Positions 1 through 12,748 of a DNA stretch of 64,000 nucleotides are shown here, piece after piece. The notes below the pieces were generated by a model. That model had not been told where the DNA came from and did not search any database. It saw only the letters and a list, made by a program, of their open reading frames with translations. Origin of the DNA: Rutstroemia sp. NJR-2017a BVV2 (Eukaryota > Ascomycota > Leotiomycetes > Helotiales > Rutstroemiaceae). The stretch covers positions 457,038-521,037 of the forward strand of contig NJPS01000003.1 of assembly GCA_002946415.1 (NCBI GenBank), read 5' to 3'. The stretch's first letter is position 1, and each line of letters begins with the position of its first letter. The translations under genes were made by a program, and so were the position numbers.

Positions 1-480
1 TAATCGATAATATTTATAATATATATTAATATATTATAAATTTATAATTGATATTAATAATTAATATAAAAAATAATAATTAAAAATAATAAAACAATAT
101 TGAATTTATATTTTGATATAAAATAATTAAAAATATAATTATTTATCTTTAAGATTAAATAATTATTTATAATAGTTATTTATAATAGTTATTTCTTTAT
201 ATCTTCTATATTCTATAAATTAGATAACTTTTCTTATATTTTTATTAATTATCGAGATTATAATTATAAACTTAGATATAATTATTTATAATAACTATTT
301 CTTTATATTTTCTCTATTTTAAAAATTAGATAGTTTCTTTTATATATACTATTTACCAAGATTATAATATATACTAGATATATTTATTTAGTTATTGAAA
401 AACTTAGCAAAAGCTTAAAGAGATATTATTATAAATAATTTATATTTTCTAGTAAAGTGTAATAAATATAATTTTCCTCT
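1..480. repeat. AT-rich RIP-type desert, left edge
   Basis: Almost pure A/T sequence rich in TA, with no recognisable gene or long open frame. It ends near 480-540, where base composition changes sharply to gene-like DNA. It resembles the mutated transposon deserts further right, but I could not assign it to a family. Confidence 0.7.
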
Positions 481-540
481 ATAAGCCTTCTTCAATCTGA
501 TATAGTTCAAAAGAATCCTGGTATACAGAACCAGGAAGAA

Positions 541-1846
541 TCAAATATATATTTTACTATACTTCTATATTGTAGAGAGCCCGCTATAGCGCGCACAGAC
601 TACTTGCAGTACAAAGCTGATGGTAGCAATTTTCAGTTTCCTCGAGGTATTTCGAGCATGACGGATCCGGCGACAGACTTTCATAGACCCTCAGGTGCGA
701 CCAGAGCTATTGCAGGCAACATAGTGAGGATCATTGGATACACTTTAATCGACTCGAACTAATCTAACACAAGGTCTTTTACTGCTCATCGGAAAGATAC
801 AAGGACATCAAAGATCAGGACGGCAAAGCTCGTATCAAACACACGAGTCTTGTCGAGTTCGTGGACAATGATGAAGAGGATCCAAGAAAAATCTGTGTCG
901 CAGCTCTGGCTTACACGTGGGTCAGCGATGACTACACCAAACCATCCCAGATTACACTTTGTCCATGGTTCCTGGTATGTCTTGCCCCTCCTACATGTAA
1001 TTTCTTGATGCTGAGCTTGGAGAACAGTCCTACGTTCAAGGACTGAAGTTTCCGAACTGCAGAACATGGAAGCAGAAGCTGGTAGGATTACTAGGTCGTC
1101 CCATTGCGCAAGTTTCCGCCAAGGTCTGGCCATTCACACCCATAGACTTGCTCTCACTCTTCGATAAAGTTGTAGTACACGAGGTATTCAGCATCTTTAA
1201 ATCTATCTTTACACGTATTCAAGAACTAATCTTGTCGTCACTCGTCAGCTCACTCATACGAGACATGGAGGCCAAACATTTGACTCCCCGATCGATGAAA
1301 ACGCTGGCTCAGGAGTGGCCTTTAGTAACGTCGCATATGGTAAGCAGAGAAGTTTCGCTGAGGTTCATAGAGTGCCGCTAAATGATTCAGGATGGAAAAA
1401 CTGTAGGAAGATCTCAACGAATTTACCCGACAATAGTGGCGATAAACATGGAAAGCCAATGAACAACGCCGATTCCTATGGACTCTTCGCTTCGGGTAAG
1501 TTATAATTTTTCAAATTCCACTTACGAAGATTGACACAGAACAGGTGTTCGCGTGATCGGAGCCGGAGGATCTATCGACGAAAATAGCAAAGTCACAAAA
1601 GGTTCGAGTTCTTCAAAGGCAAAACGTACTCTGACTGCTGAGGAGAAGGAGGAGTTGGGGCATCTCGCTCCACTTTTTGACGAAGAAAGCAGCGATGGCA
1701 TTAAAGAGGCAGATATGGCGATATAGGGACCGGTCTTCAACTCAACTTTCTTTCCTGAAGGTACGAGCTTATCGGAGGAGCAGAAAGGAATGGTTGTGAA
1801 GGCACTGGCGGGTAATATGCCTGGTGAAGCAGCCCATAACCATTAG
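541..1846 (+). pseudogene. HExxH zinc metallopeptidase-like gene, 5' end unclear, late in-frame stop
   Basis: Splicing by eye gives exons ending at 723, then 774-974, 1016-1183, 1249-1339, 1391-1495 and 1545 onward; introns are 50, 41, 65, 51 and 49 nt. Phases agree throughout. The intron at 1184-1248 splits the zinc motif exactly: exon VVVHE joins LTHT to give HELTH, a canonical HExxH. Downstream come GSGVAFSNVAYGW and NNADSYGLFASG, where YGW and NADSY..F are the usual third-ligand region of fungal M35-like (lysine-specific) metallopeptidases, most of them secreted. No ATG or signal peptide is seen: the frame runs into AT-rich DNA near 540, so the 5' end is probably lost. TAG at 1724-1726 interrupts a frame that stays open to TAG 1844-1846; CAG to TAG would explain it. 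The family assignment is by motif, not by search. Confidence 0.72.
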
Positions 1847-1998
1847 TATATATCGAATCATATCTACTCTAGATAGTGTCTATATATAACATATCTAGTA
1901 CTTCTAGCCTTTAGCGCATTGTTTGTTCACTTTCTCTCGTTCACCTCTTGTCAGACTATCGTAGGGGAGTGTGTTCATATCGGCTGTCATTCGCAACT

Positions 1999-2994
1999 TT
2001 ATTGAGACGGCCACACCGCAAAGGAATCTCTCTCCATGCCTTCCCATATCAAGATCTTCATGACTGGCAACCATACCCTAAAAGCATCTAGCCTCTCTAC
2101 CAGTGGCCTTATCTGAGTTCTCAATACATCTCTACAACTACCATCGTCTCTCCACATGCGATCATCCGTCTCGGCTGCCTGTAAATGCAAATGTACTTCC
2201 CGTAATCCCTTCATTTCCGACAATGTCTTCCAAACCATCGCTTGTGACAGCTCATTATCTTCCATCTCGTTCGGTGCGAGTGGAAATCTGTCGAAACGTA
2301 AGATGAGCACCAGACGCTGCATGGCTTGTAACCTTTGCGGTAGGACTAGCGTATGAAGCTGCTTGACAAGATGCAAGTTCTCCAACTGAAAGGTATTTGC
2401 CGAATACAGCAGGTCGATTGCCTCAGAATATACCCGTCGGCATGTCAAGAGCAGACTCAGGATCTTCTGTACAGGATCTTTGGGTCTGCCGCCTCGGGGG
2501 GACCAACAATCATGCCATGGATCTATGAACAGGTCTTGCCGTCCGTATTTGCAGTGATAGTGCCGTAGGTATGGTGAATGACGATTATCATCCTCTGTCT
2601 CAAGACCGAGGTGGATGTTGCGATTGCCAAGGACGAGAGTGTATATCTGGAGGCGTAGCTCGGTGGGAAGAAGAAATATCGGGGACACTTCCTGGGGATG
2701 TGCTATTGTGGGTGGGGGCAGGGGCAGAGGGTTGCTGGATGGTTCAGGCTTGGTGAAGTTGAAGTTGAAGTTGAAGCGATTGGCGAGACGTGATAGGTTG
2801 CCTCGTAATGCATTTTGATTACGATCCTCTGGTGGGTGCGGCACCACCACCTCCAAAGAGGGAGATGGGATTTCGCCCACGGTCAGACGACGAGATCGTG
2901 GTGGGAGGGGCTTGGGTGGCGAAGGCTCGCCCTTCTTCTTTCTCCGAGGTGTGAAGCCGACCAAGAATGCAAGCGAGTGAGGTTGAGGTTGCAT
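1999..2994 (-). CDS. DUF7730-like (F-box-like leader) fungal protein
   Basis: A 331-residue protein if translation starts at the ATG at 2992-2994; the open frame continues upstream to an ATG at 3118-3120 (373 aa), but the extra residues look non-conserved. Residues 1-105 are basic and proline-rich (RRKKKGEPSPPKPLPPRSRR) and carry an FNFNFNF run coded by a short TTGAAG-type repeat. From about 108 comes FLLPTELRLQIYTLVLG, then LLLTCRRVYSEAIDLLYSAN near 190, the two hallmarks of the fungal DUF7730 / F-box-like group. The rest is a leucine-rich helical tail. Function is unknown; an F-box-like adaptor role is only a guess. The frame is intact with no RIP stops. It is transcribed toward the metallopeptidase remnant, and a miniature element lies about 250 bp upstream. 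Confidence 0.75.
   Translation of the reverse strand: MQPQPHSLAFLVGFTPRRKKKGEPSPPKPLPPRSRRLTVGEIPSPSLEVVVPHPPEDRNQNALRGNLSRLANRFNFNFNFTKPEPSSNPLPLPPPTIAHPQEVSPIFLLPTELRLQIYTLVLGNRNIHLGLETEDDNRHSPYLRHYHCKYGRQDLFIDPWHDCWSPRGGRPKDPVQKILSLLLTCRRVYSEAIDLLYSANTFQLENLHLVKQLHTLVLPQRLQAMQRLVLILRFDRFPLAPNEMEDNELSQAMVWKTLSEMKGLREVHLHLQAAETDDRMWRDDGSCRDVLRTQIRPLVERLDAFRVWLPVMKILIWEGMERDSFAVWPSQ
2753..2777. repeat. Short GAAGTT-type tandem repeat inside the DUF7730-like gene
   Basis: Four imperfect copies of a GAAGTT unit on the + strand, which code for the FNFNFNF run on the minus strand. A coding microsatellite that could vary in length. Confidence 0.7.
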
Positions 2995-3241
2995 GGTAGG
3001 AGAATTGGTCAGCACGCACCAGATACGAGAAGAGAAAAGCGATACCGGGTGATCAAGGACAATATAACTATGCTCGCATATCGAAAGAGGAGGGTTGAAA
3101 GATCGATATCCGTCAAGCACGCATTTTGATGGCTTGAGGCGGAGCTCGTAATTTCTTGGAGGTAAGCGAGGTAAGGCTTAAGGTTTATCTGTCCGGGACT
3201 GTCGGCTAAAGTAGTCATACTGGGTACGGAGGTGGGGTAGG

Positions 3242-3503
3242 CTCTTCGGCTTGGAAAAAACCGGCCCATTTAAGGCATAAGTGACTATCACCAAAAAAAT
3301 CACCATTTTACTATATTTAAACGTAGAATTAATATTTAGTATCTGCCCTGAAGCCTTTCTACAACTATATATATAATTAGAAAAAGATTTAAATATTTAA
3401 CTATTTTTTGAAGTCTAATATCTTCTCAGGTACTTTGTTTATTATGAACAAAAGGGTAGATGGCCTGTGCCTCAGATGGGCCGGTTTTTTCCACTCCGAA
3501 GAG
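3242..3503. mobile_element. 262-bp MITE-like element with inverted ends and 5-bp target duplication
   Basis: The left end (3242 onward) begins CTCTTCGG and contains TGGAAAAAACCGGCCCAT. The right end, read in reverse from 3503, gives the same CTCTTCGG and the same 18-bp core. Homology continues inward about 20 bp further, with most differences C/T or G/A, as RIP would leave. The flanks are the perfect direct repeat GTAGG (3237-3241 and 3504-3508), a 5-bp target-site duplication. The centre is AT-rich and non-coding. It sits upstream of the DUF7730-like gene. The superfamily is not identified. Confidence 0.8.
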
Positions 3504-3508
3504 GTAGG

Positions 3509-3717
3509 TCATCAAGGGTCAGACGGGACACGCCGCTCGGTTACACAATCTAGCTCTTACCCTATAGATAAGATAAGCAGCTATACTAATACTTGTATTT
3601 ATCTTGCTTTCCCGGCCCCACAATGTTATATAGCGTGGAACTTATCAGTTTGTCCCAAATCCTGCCTTATTATTCTGAAAGAAATAGTAATTATTTCTTT
3701 CAAATAATATATATATA
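3509..3717. other. Intergenic transition into desert 1
   Basis: Mixed-composition DNA without a convincing gene. It contains a small perfect palindrome-like run (GAAAGAAATA facing TATTTCTTTC near 3677-3701). Composition falls to AT-only after about 3760. Confidence 0.5.
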
Positions 3718-3887
3718 TTGGTCGGCGGACTCTAATAAAGCGAAAATTAACTTTAATTTTTTCTAGATTATAACTTTAGTTTATTCCAATCTTGATAACA
3801 ATTCTATATTATATAGTAATAATAAATAATAATATATTATATATATTTTAATATTTATATATTTATACTTCCCAACTATATATTTAT
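3718..3887 (+). repeat. Repeat Y, left half of a mutated copy
   Basis: Aligns along its length with 38980-39150 (for example GCGAAAATTA opposite CCGAAAATTG and TTTATTCCAATC opposite CTATTCGTTCCAGCC), with most differences C-to-T or G-to-A. The copy is interrupted at 3887 by the minus-strand gypsy element and resumes at 19105, where it continues alongside 39165 onward. The repeat is unclassified. Confidence 0.65.
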
Positions 3888-4090
3888 TATAATAATATAT
3901 TTCGAAAGAATCGAATATACTTTAGAATTAAGAACTAAAAAACTAAGAAAGTTTTGAAACTCGAAGAAGTTTAAATATAGAAAGCTAATTATATATAGAG
4001 TATAAAGCTAACTAAAGATTATAATTAGGAGTTTGATTAAATAGGTCTCTAATAGAGAGTTAACTAATTATTTTTATATAGATTATTATA
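3888..4090 (-). repeat. LTR of gypsy element 1 (low-coordinate copy)
   Basis: 203 bp, direct repeat of 18902-19104. It begins TATAATAATATAT, from an inferred TGTAATAATATAT. The outer flank is the TTTAT target duplication. Confidence 0.85.
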
Positions 4091-7000
4091 CTATTTTCTC
4101 TCTTCAATAAAGTATATCTTTATATCTTCTAATAGTTATATCTAAAGATTTTTTAAATTAGTAATTTATATATCTTGTAGTTTTGAAAATATTGTTATAA
4201 TCTACAAATATAGTTAAATAAATATGAGAAATAAAGTTAAATAAAGATTTAATTATTAAATAAGTAATAAGAGAAAATACTTCTTTTATATTAGTATTAT
4301 AAACTAATTATCTTCAAAATAATTGTAATCTTCTTCTCCTTCTTAATATAAATATAGCTATTTAGAAAGAAATATAGATAAGCTAGATAGTAAAAGATTC
4401 TTAATATAGAAGTTATATAAAAATAGTAATAAGATTTTTAAATTAGATATCAAATATCAGATTAGATCAATATTATAATTTTGTTATTAGATATAATATA
4501 TTAGTAATTTATATATTAACTTATATATTAGGATTTGTTTTATAATATATTTGTTAGTATTAGTAATATTGATTAATAATAGAAAGTTATTATATTATAT
4601 AGATAAAGAGTTATTAGTTGCTTTATATAATTTATTAATAAAGAAGATATTATAAATCTATATAATATTCAAGAGTTCTAAATAATAGAAATAGCTAATC
4701 TTTTCAAATATTTTGAAATATCTATCTATAAAGTAGTTAAGTTTCTTCGATAAATATTAAGTTAATAAATATTATATATCTAATTAGATATAATTACTTA
4801 TATCGAAATCTATAAATCTTCTATACTTGTTTATAGATTCTGTTATATATATTTGAGTTTTTTGGATTAATTTACAAATATATTCTAATACTTTACGATT
4901 TCTATAAATATATATATATATTTCTTATAGATTGAGATTTTCTATAATAGATCGAAATTCAGCTTTTTAATTCTATAAGGTTCTAGGAATATATTTATAA
5001 AGTATTTCGAAAGATAATAAATCTTCTAGAAAGATATATAATAATATCAATTATATATAATCTATTATAGATAAGAACTCGAATTAGTTATTTTGATAAT
5101 AGTTAATAAAGAATTTTAATCTCTATTATAAATATTAATTATAAATCTTAGTTTAGTTATCAATTTATAGATAATTTATAATTAAAAACTTTACTTTAAT
5201 ATTTAGGATATTATTAAACTCTTTTTAGAAAGATAAGATAAATTATAGATTTTAATTAGAAAATATAATAGTTAGAACTCTATAATATCTATAGATATAT
5301 ATAAAGTAGAACTTAACTTATTTTTATATAGTAATTATTTTATAATATAGAATTATAATAACTTATTTATTTAGTTAGTCGATAATTACTAAAATATTAT
5401 TATATCTATATTTATCTTTATTGAAACTATAGTAATCTATTATAATATATTTCTATATATATATTGGAATAAATAAGAAATATAATAAATTAGAGATCTT
5501 ATTTCTTAAAACAGAATTACAATAATAGATATAATAATTATATATATAGTTAGTAATATCTATAGAGATATTATATTAATAGTATTGGTTTAAAAGTAAT
5601 AAAAAGGTTTTCTTAATATTTAGATAAACTATCAATATTATATTATATATTTCTCGAATAAGTAATATATAGAAGTTATCTATATCAGATATAATTAGTT
5701 ATTTATAATAGAATAGTAATCTATTTCTTAGTTCAAAAATCAAATTACTTTTGAATATTTGAAGATATAATAGCTATAAACTTTTCTAATTATAGTTAGT
5801 TTATAGAATATATATAATAAAGTCTTAGAAGTTTGATATAATATTTAACTTAAGTAAACTAATATCTTTATAATCAAAATAAGCTCGAATATATAAAACT
5901 AGGATCTCGAGAATAATCTATATATCTTTAAATAACTATTGATTATAATATTTTTCCTTTATCTTATTTTAAGAATTAAATTTATCAACTTTATATATCA
6001 ATATATTTATTAGAAGATTCTCTTTACTAAAATAGTATATAATTAAAAAGTAGTAATTTACTAATAATTCTATTTATTAAGTTTATCTTATATTAAGAGT
6101 TTTAGTTATTATAAAATATTTCAATACTTTATAATTAGTAAATACTTAGATTTAATAGAAAGTATTAGTAAACTTTATATAGTAATATATAAATAATTTA
6201 ATAATTATAAATATTTCTTTATTATATACTTTATAATTAAGCTTTATAACTTATATAGTTTTAAAGTAAAAAGTAATAAATAACTAATTATCTCTATATT
6301 TCTATAAAAATATATTTACTATTATATTATCTAATATATCGATCTCAAATATATAAAGAAGATTATAATTATAATATTATAGTAGAAATATAGTTATCAA
6401 AGTCTCTTTAAATATATCGAATATTTATTAATAAATAATATCAAAGTCGAAATATATTCTAATTTTAGTTAGATTAATTAGAAATTTGATAATTATTTCA
6501 AAGTTGCAAATAAAATATTTATAGAAATTATAAAAATCTAAGAAAGATTAAATACTTTTAATTATAAAAAAGTATTATTATTATTATATAATAGATATCT
6601 TCTTAGGATCAATCTCGATATTATTAGTTAATATAATAAATCTTAAATATTTGGTATATTTGATATCGAATTTATATTTCTTAAGATCAATTTAGAAACC
6701 GATATTTTGAAGTTATTAGAATACTAAATATACTTATATAATATACTCGAGTTTGTTTTTAAAGTAAATAAGAATATTATCTAAATAAGTTATATAAAAT
6801 ATATCTAAGTAGTTAAACAGAATATTATTTATATAATATTAATATATTATAGAATTATTAGTTAGTCCAAAAGATATAACTTTATATTTATAAGTTCTAT
6901 ATTATATTCGAAAAGTAGTATATTTTTCAAAAGCAGAATTTATATAAATATAATAAAAGATTTATTAGATTTTAAATTTAATAAATATTTTAGCTTTAAC

Positions 7001-9767
7001 TAGTTATATAAAAATTTTGTTAATTAAAGATAAAAGATAATAATCTTTATAAATAAAAGTATTAAAGATACAAAAATCGATATAAAAATATAAACTATTA
7101 TTAGATTTCTTTATAAATAAAATAGAGATAATAAAGAATACTTAACTAGATTTAATAAAGTTTTTAAATAAATTATTAGTTAAATATTTCTTTACTATTT
7201 CGAGTTCTTTAACTAATATCTTATAGAATAAGTTATATTTCAATATATTTATATTATTATTCTTAAGTTTAATTTTATAATTATATTATTAGTAAGAGAA
7301 TAGTAAATCAGATTCTCTCTTAGAGAATATATAAGTATAATCTATATACTTATCTAGAATCGGTAACTTAGTTTTGGTATTTATTAATAGAATCAACTAT
7401 ATAATAATATATCGATTTATAAATTTAAATAATTAGATAATAAAATTATCTATTTGAAAATATTGATTTTGATAAATTTGTTATTAGTCGATTAGAAAAT
7501 CAATTTCCTAAAAAGTAACTAAGAAAAGTTTATAATTATTATATTTCTTATAAATTAAGTTCAAAACTATATTATTAATAAACTTGATCTTAATAATAAT
7601 AAACTTATATTCTAGTTAAAGTTACTAGAAAGGTTTAAATAATTTTTTAGAAATAAATAAAAATAGATTATCTTTTTTTTTTAATTCTTTTTTTATAATT
7701 TTGATTTCTTTAATTTAAATACTTTATTAAGATAATTTATTAATAATATAGATAATATCTAGTTTATTAATTTATATAATTGAGTTTATTATTTTATCTT
7801 TTAAGATCTTCTTCAAGATTATGATTTTATAAGTTAGTATATTCGAACTTAGAATAGGATTTAATCTACTAAATAAAATAAATTATATTGATATTACTAC
7901 TAATAAGGAATTTAAATTATCTAATAATAAGAAACTTAGATTGATTAGTTATTTCTTTTATTAGTAGTTATCAAGTTATCGATTTTTATATTCTATATCG
8001 GTTTAATAATATTAGTTAATTATTTGATCTCTTCGGAGCTAAATATAAATATTATATATATATATTATAATATAAGGAATATCTTTAAACTAGTATAATC
8101 TTCTTTTAGTATAATTAATAAAAATATAGTTTTCTATTAGCTAGTAGTAGTTTAGGATTATTATTTATATATCTAAATAGGTAATTAAAAAAGAGGTAAA
8201 TAATTAAATATAGTTATTAACTATAAGATCAAGTAAAATATAATATATAATTTTGAGGTTTTTAATACTATTATAGCTTTTAATCTATAAAGATATTTTT
8301 AATAAATATAAAATAGATTTAAAAAAAGAAAATAGATATTTAAAGAAAATAATATCAATAAATACAAAACTATTTGTTTCTAAATCAATAAGAGCTTTGA
8401 TTGAAAAGAAGAATTTATTCTTAGCTAAAATATAGAATATTATTATATATTCTTTATCTATTAATTTTATCAAATTCAAATATTTTATATTTCTTAACTT
8501 ATTTAGAAAGAAATCTTTTACTAAATAATATCTTTTATTTAATCTATTTTCTTATAAACAATCTAAATTATAGTTTCTATTTATATAATAGGATCTTAAT
8601 TTTCAGAAATATCTAAAAAAGCTTCTTCTTTATTACTTTCTTCTCAATATTCTATTATATTAACAATATAAGAGATTTGAGATTTAGTTCGATCTATATT
8701 TATATAGAAAGAATTAATATCTTTATTAGTAGCTAGTAGTTATATATAGATAATATAGTTAGATATAAAGTAATAAGAGATTTGGAGTAATAATAAAGTA
8801 TTTATATAAATATATACTAAATTGATTATAATAAAAATAGACTTTATTTATTATATAAGTTCTTGTTTATTATTTAAGTAAATAGTATTTTATCTCTTTC
8901 GAGAAATATCTTTATTATAAAAGTAGTAAATTATATTAATAATCTTAATACTAGCTTTAGTTATATCGATATAATAGTATAATCGAATATCTTTATTTAA
9001 AGAATAATTATTTAGAAGAATTATAGAATATATATATTTATAGAATAAAGTAATTTTGGTAACTAAATTATTTTATAAATCTTCTATATTAGTTTTTTGT
9101 ATTAGTAATATAAAAAGATAAAATTCTCTATAGAATTTTTTAAATAATATTCTTTTTTATATATATAAAACTCTAAACTAATCTCTAATATATTTATACT
9201 TTATACAATTAGTTAAGAAATCTATAATCTATATAATAATTTCTTCGATACTAAGATATAATAATTATTAAAGATAAAGATCTTCTATATAGTTTAAAAT
9301 AGTATTTTCTAATTAATCTAGTATATACTAATATTTGAATTTTTATAAACTCAAAGTTTTAGTATATATTTCTAAGTAATTAGTAATAATAACTTATTAT
9401 AAAGATATTCTGAATTATTAACTATTATTTAATTTATTAATTATATTAGTAACTTTGGATAAATAGTTTTATAACTTTAATCCTATAAATTATATAATTG
9501 AGAAATATTATAATAACTAACTAGTTTATTATAGATTACTATAAATTATTTATAGATTATTTATAGTTATATAATCAAATTATATTTGTAAGAGCTATAG
9601 ATATCTCTATATTATTTCTTATTTAATAGATTATTATATTTAGATATTCTAAAGTTATCTCTCGAAGTTAGTAATTTATTTTTTTATTTATTTAAAAATT
9701 TTTTAATTATCTTAAATTGAAGATACGAAGATAAAGGAATTAGTAGTTTTATTATAACCAAAGTATA

Positions 9768-10317
9768 TATTATAATATATCTAAATAAGAGTTTAAGGAT
9801 TTTAGATTTAGAAAATAATTAACTATTATTTGGTAGAGATAAACTATTATATAGAGATTATATAATAAAGTAGAGTTTAGATATCTATATTTATAATATA
9901 AAGATAAAGAAAAAGATATTTATAATTATCAGTATATCTATATAAGGAATAGTATTATAGAAATAAGATATCTAGGAATAGATAGATATTAGAATAATCA
10001 ATAATATCTTTAGTAGAATCTTAGATTAGAATTATATAATATCTTAGTAGTTCTTAGTAATCCTAGTAATAGGAATTAATAGAATTGATAAGATAGTAAA
10101 GAATAAAGATCTATATAATTAGATAGTTTTCTTTAGTATATAGAACTTTATACTTAATAATAATTATTATTTATTTATCTACTATTATAATTATAATCGA
10201 TCTTTTATATAACTATTATCAATAATAAATCTATAATAATATTATTAGTTATTATAATCTCTAATACTTAAGATTCTAACTACTTCTATATAATTCAAAA
10301 GATAAATATTTATAATA
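9768..10317 (+). repeat. Left LTR of gypsy element 2
   Basis: 550 bp, starting TATTATAATATAT and ending TATAATA, from inferred TGTTA...TAACA ends. Matches 18015-18517 and, reversed, 46788-47337 and 48663-49212. Confidence 0.85.
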
Positions 10318-12748
10318 TTTTGAATATCTTTATTACTTTATATATCAAATCGATATAGTTTCAAATAATATTATAATAGTAAGATTTATAAGTTAACTAT
10401 CAGTTTTATTACTTACTATAAATATAACTATATCTTTACTAGATTATAATAATAATATTATTATAATTTATAATAATATTAATAACAAGGAAAACGATAA
10501 TAATAATAATAAATCAAAGAAGTTCAGATTCTAGGAAACTTTAAAAATTATATTATTAGATAAATATAATAATAATAGAAGGAAATTGGAAATCTTTTTT
10601 TTATAATTAAGAATATATTTCAAATTTAATATTGATAAATTCGATATCCGAGATATTAAGAATCTCTAAACTACTTCTTATTTAAGAGATAAAATAACTA
10701 AATAGATTAAATCTTTTTTATCTAACTATTTCGAGAATAACTATAATCTAATTATAATAATAGTAACTACTATAGTTATATTTGCAAACTATAAAGGATT
10801 TTGTAAAGAGATCAAATAAATATTCAAAGATATCGATATTATAAGAATTATAAAATAATAACTTTTTAGCTTATAATAAATCAGATCTATAATCAATTAT
10901 ATAATAGAATTCCGAAAATATAGAAATCAAACTAATTAGAAAATAATAATACTATTTAGTTATTATATAAAGAGATTAAAAAGAAATATTAAACTCGAAC
11001 TATCTTAGAGAGATTTAATTAATAATATAAATAATCTAATTAAAGAAACTATTTATATCGATAATAGAAATTATAAATTTCAAAAGAAAATATACTTTAG
11101 TAATATAGATTAATATTTTTAATAATATCGATAAAATAAGAAAAGATCTAGATTTTCTAAAAAACAATATATTAGAAAAGAAATTTATAATAACTTTATA
11201 TAATTAGATATAATAAACTCAAAAAACAATTTTTCTTAAAACAAATGAAACTATTAATAAAAGTAGAAACTTTATTTCGAATATAGATTTCTAAGATACT
11301 AAATAAAAAACTATCGAAAGAAATCTTAAGAGATAAAGATCAAATAAACTAATTAGAAAAGAAAGAAATAGCTCAAATCTATAATAAAACAAAATAATAA
11401 CTAGATTATATCTAAATATCAATTAAGTATAATAAATAGTTATTAGATTATTCAAAAGATAGATTATATATAACTAATATAGATTATTTATTATAAAGAT
11501 TCTTATCTAATTTATAAAGTAGATAAGAAAAAAGTAAACTAATATTTAAAGAAACTTAGTAATAAAAAAACTATTATTTAAAACAAATTTCTAAAATAAA
11601 GAGAAATATAGTTTCTAGAAAAAATTAATTACTATAAAACTAAATCTTGAAAATAAAAAGAGTTTATAAATTTACTAAGTAATAATAGATTCTAAAACGA
11701 TATTTGGAATATCCGAAATTAACTAATTATAGATTATTACTATAAGTTAAAACTTGAGATTAGCTTTATTAAAATATAGTAAAAAATTCGAATTTATAAA
11801 GAATTTAGAAAGTTCTAGTAGTATAATTTACTAAATAATAAAGAAATTTAAAAAGTTATTTATTAATATAGTTATAAGAATCAACGAAATATATTATTAT
11901 AAAAATTGATTTAACTATAAAAAGTAATATTATAGATCTTAAGATATAAAATATCTATCAAATATATCGATATTTCTATTAAACAAATCTTCAGAATAAG
12001 AACTAGAATAAACTTAAATATAATTTGGGAAAATATAATCGATATCTAGAAAAGGTTTTTTGGTTTTATAAAAAATAACGAATTTAGAATTGTAAATCGA
12101 AATCAGAAAAGAATTAATTAGAAATAACTTATCGAAAATATAAATAAAGAACTAATTAAAAAGTTAAAAACTATTCTAGAATTAGGATAGATTCTTTATA
12201 AAATATATATAAATAGATACTTGTTTCGAGCAATAATAGATTTAGAAATAATAGAAAATTTTATAATATTAGAAGTTATAATATTAGCGAAATTATAAAC
12301 TTTTAAGAAACCAGTTTTATATAAACTTTATCTTATCAATAGATAATTAGCTAAAAGAGATAGATTAGTTTAATATAAAATATAAGAATTTGAGATATAG
12401 TTAAGATAGTATTTTAAATAGATAAAAATAGATTTAGTTTTATTAAGAAGATATTAACTAATTTTGAGAATATTATAGCTAAAGAACTATAATCTATATA
12501 TTAACTAGATTATAATAACTATATAATATAATAAGTATAAGTATAAAATAAAGTTTATATAAAGTTTTGCGAAACTAATATCTAGTTAGAAACTAAAAAT
12601 AATATATTTATCGAAATCAAATATTTTAACTTAAGATCCTTTATTAAAAGATATATTAGTATAATATTAGAAATATATTGAGATCTTTAAAGAAAAACTT
12701 TACAAAAATACTTTATCAAAGTACTAGCTTTGAGATTATAAAATAAAA

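Noticed and set aside
774..974. HET domain, suggested by VAALAYTW
   Set aside because: Downstream spliced exons give HELTH and NADSY motifs of a metallopeptidase; the rest of the HET pattern is absent.
8285..8479. Small minus-strand host gene
   Set aside because: It is the protease region of gypsy element 1.
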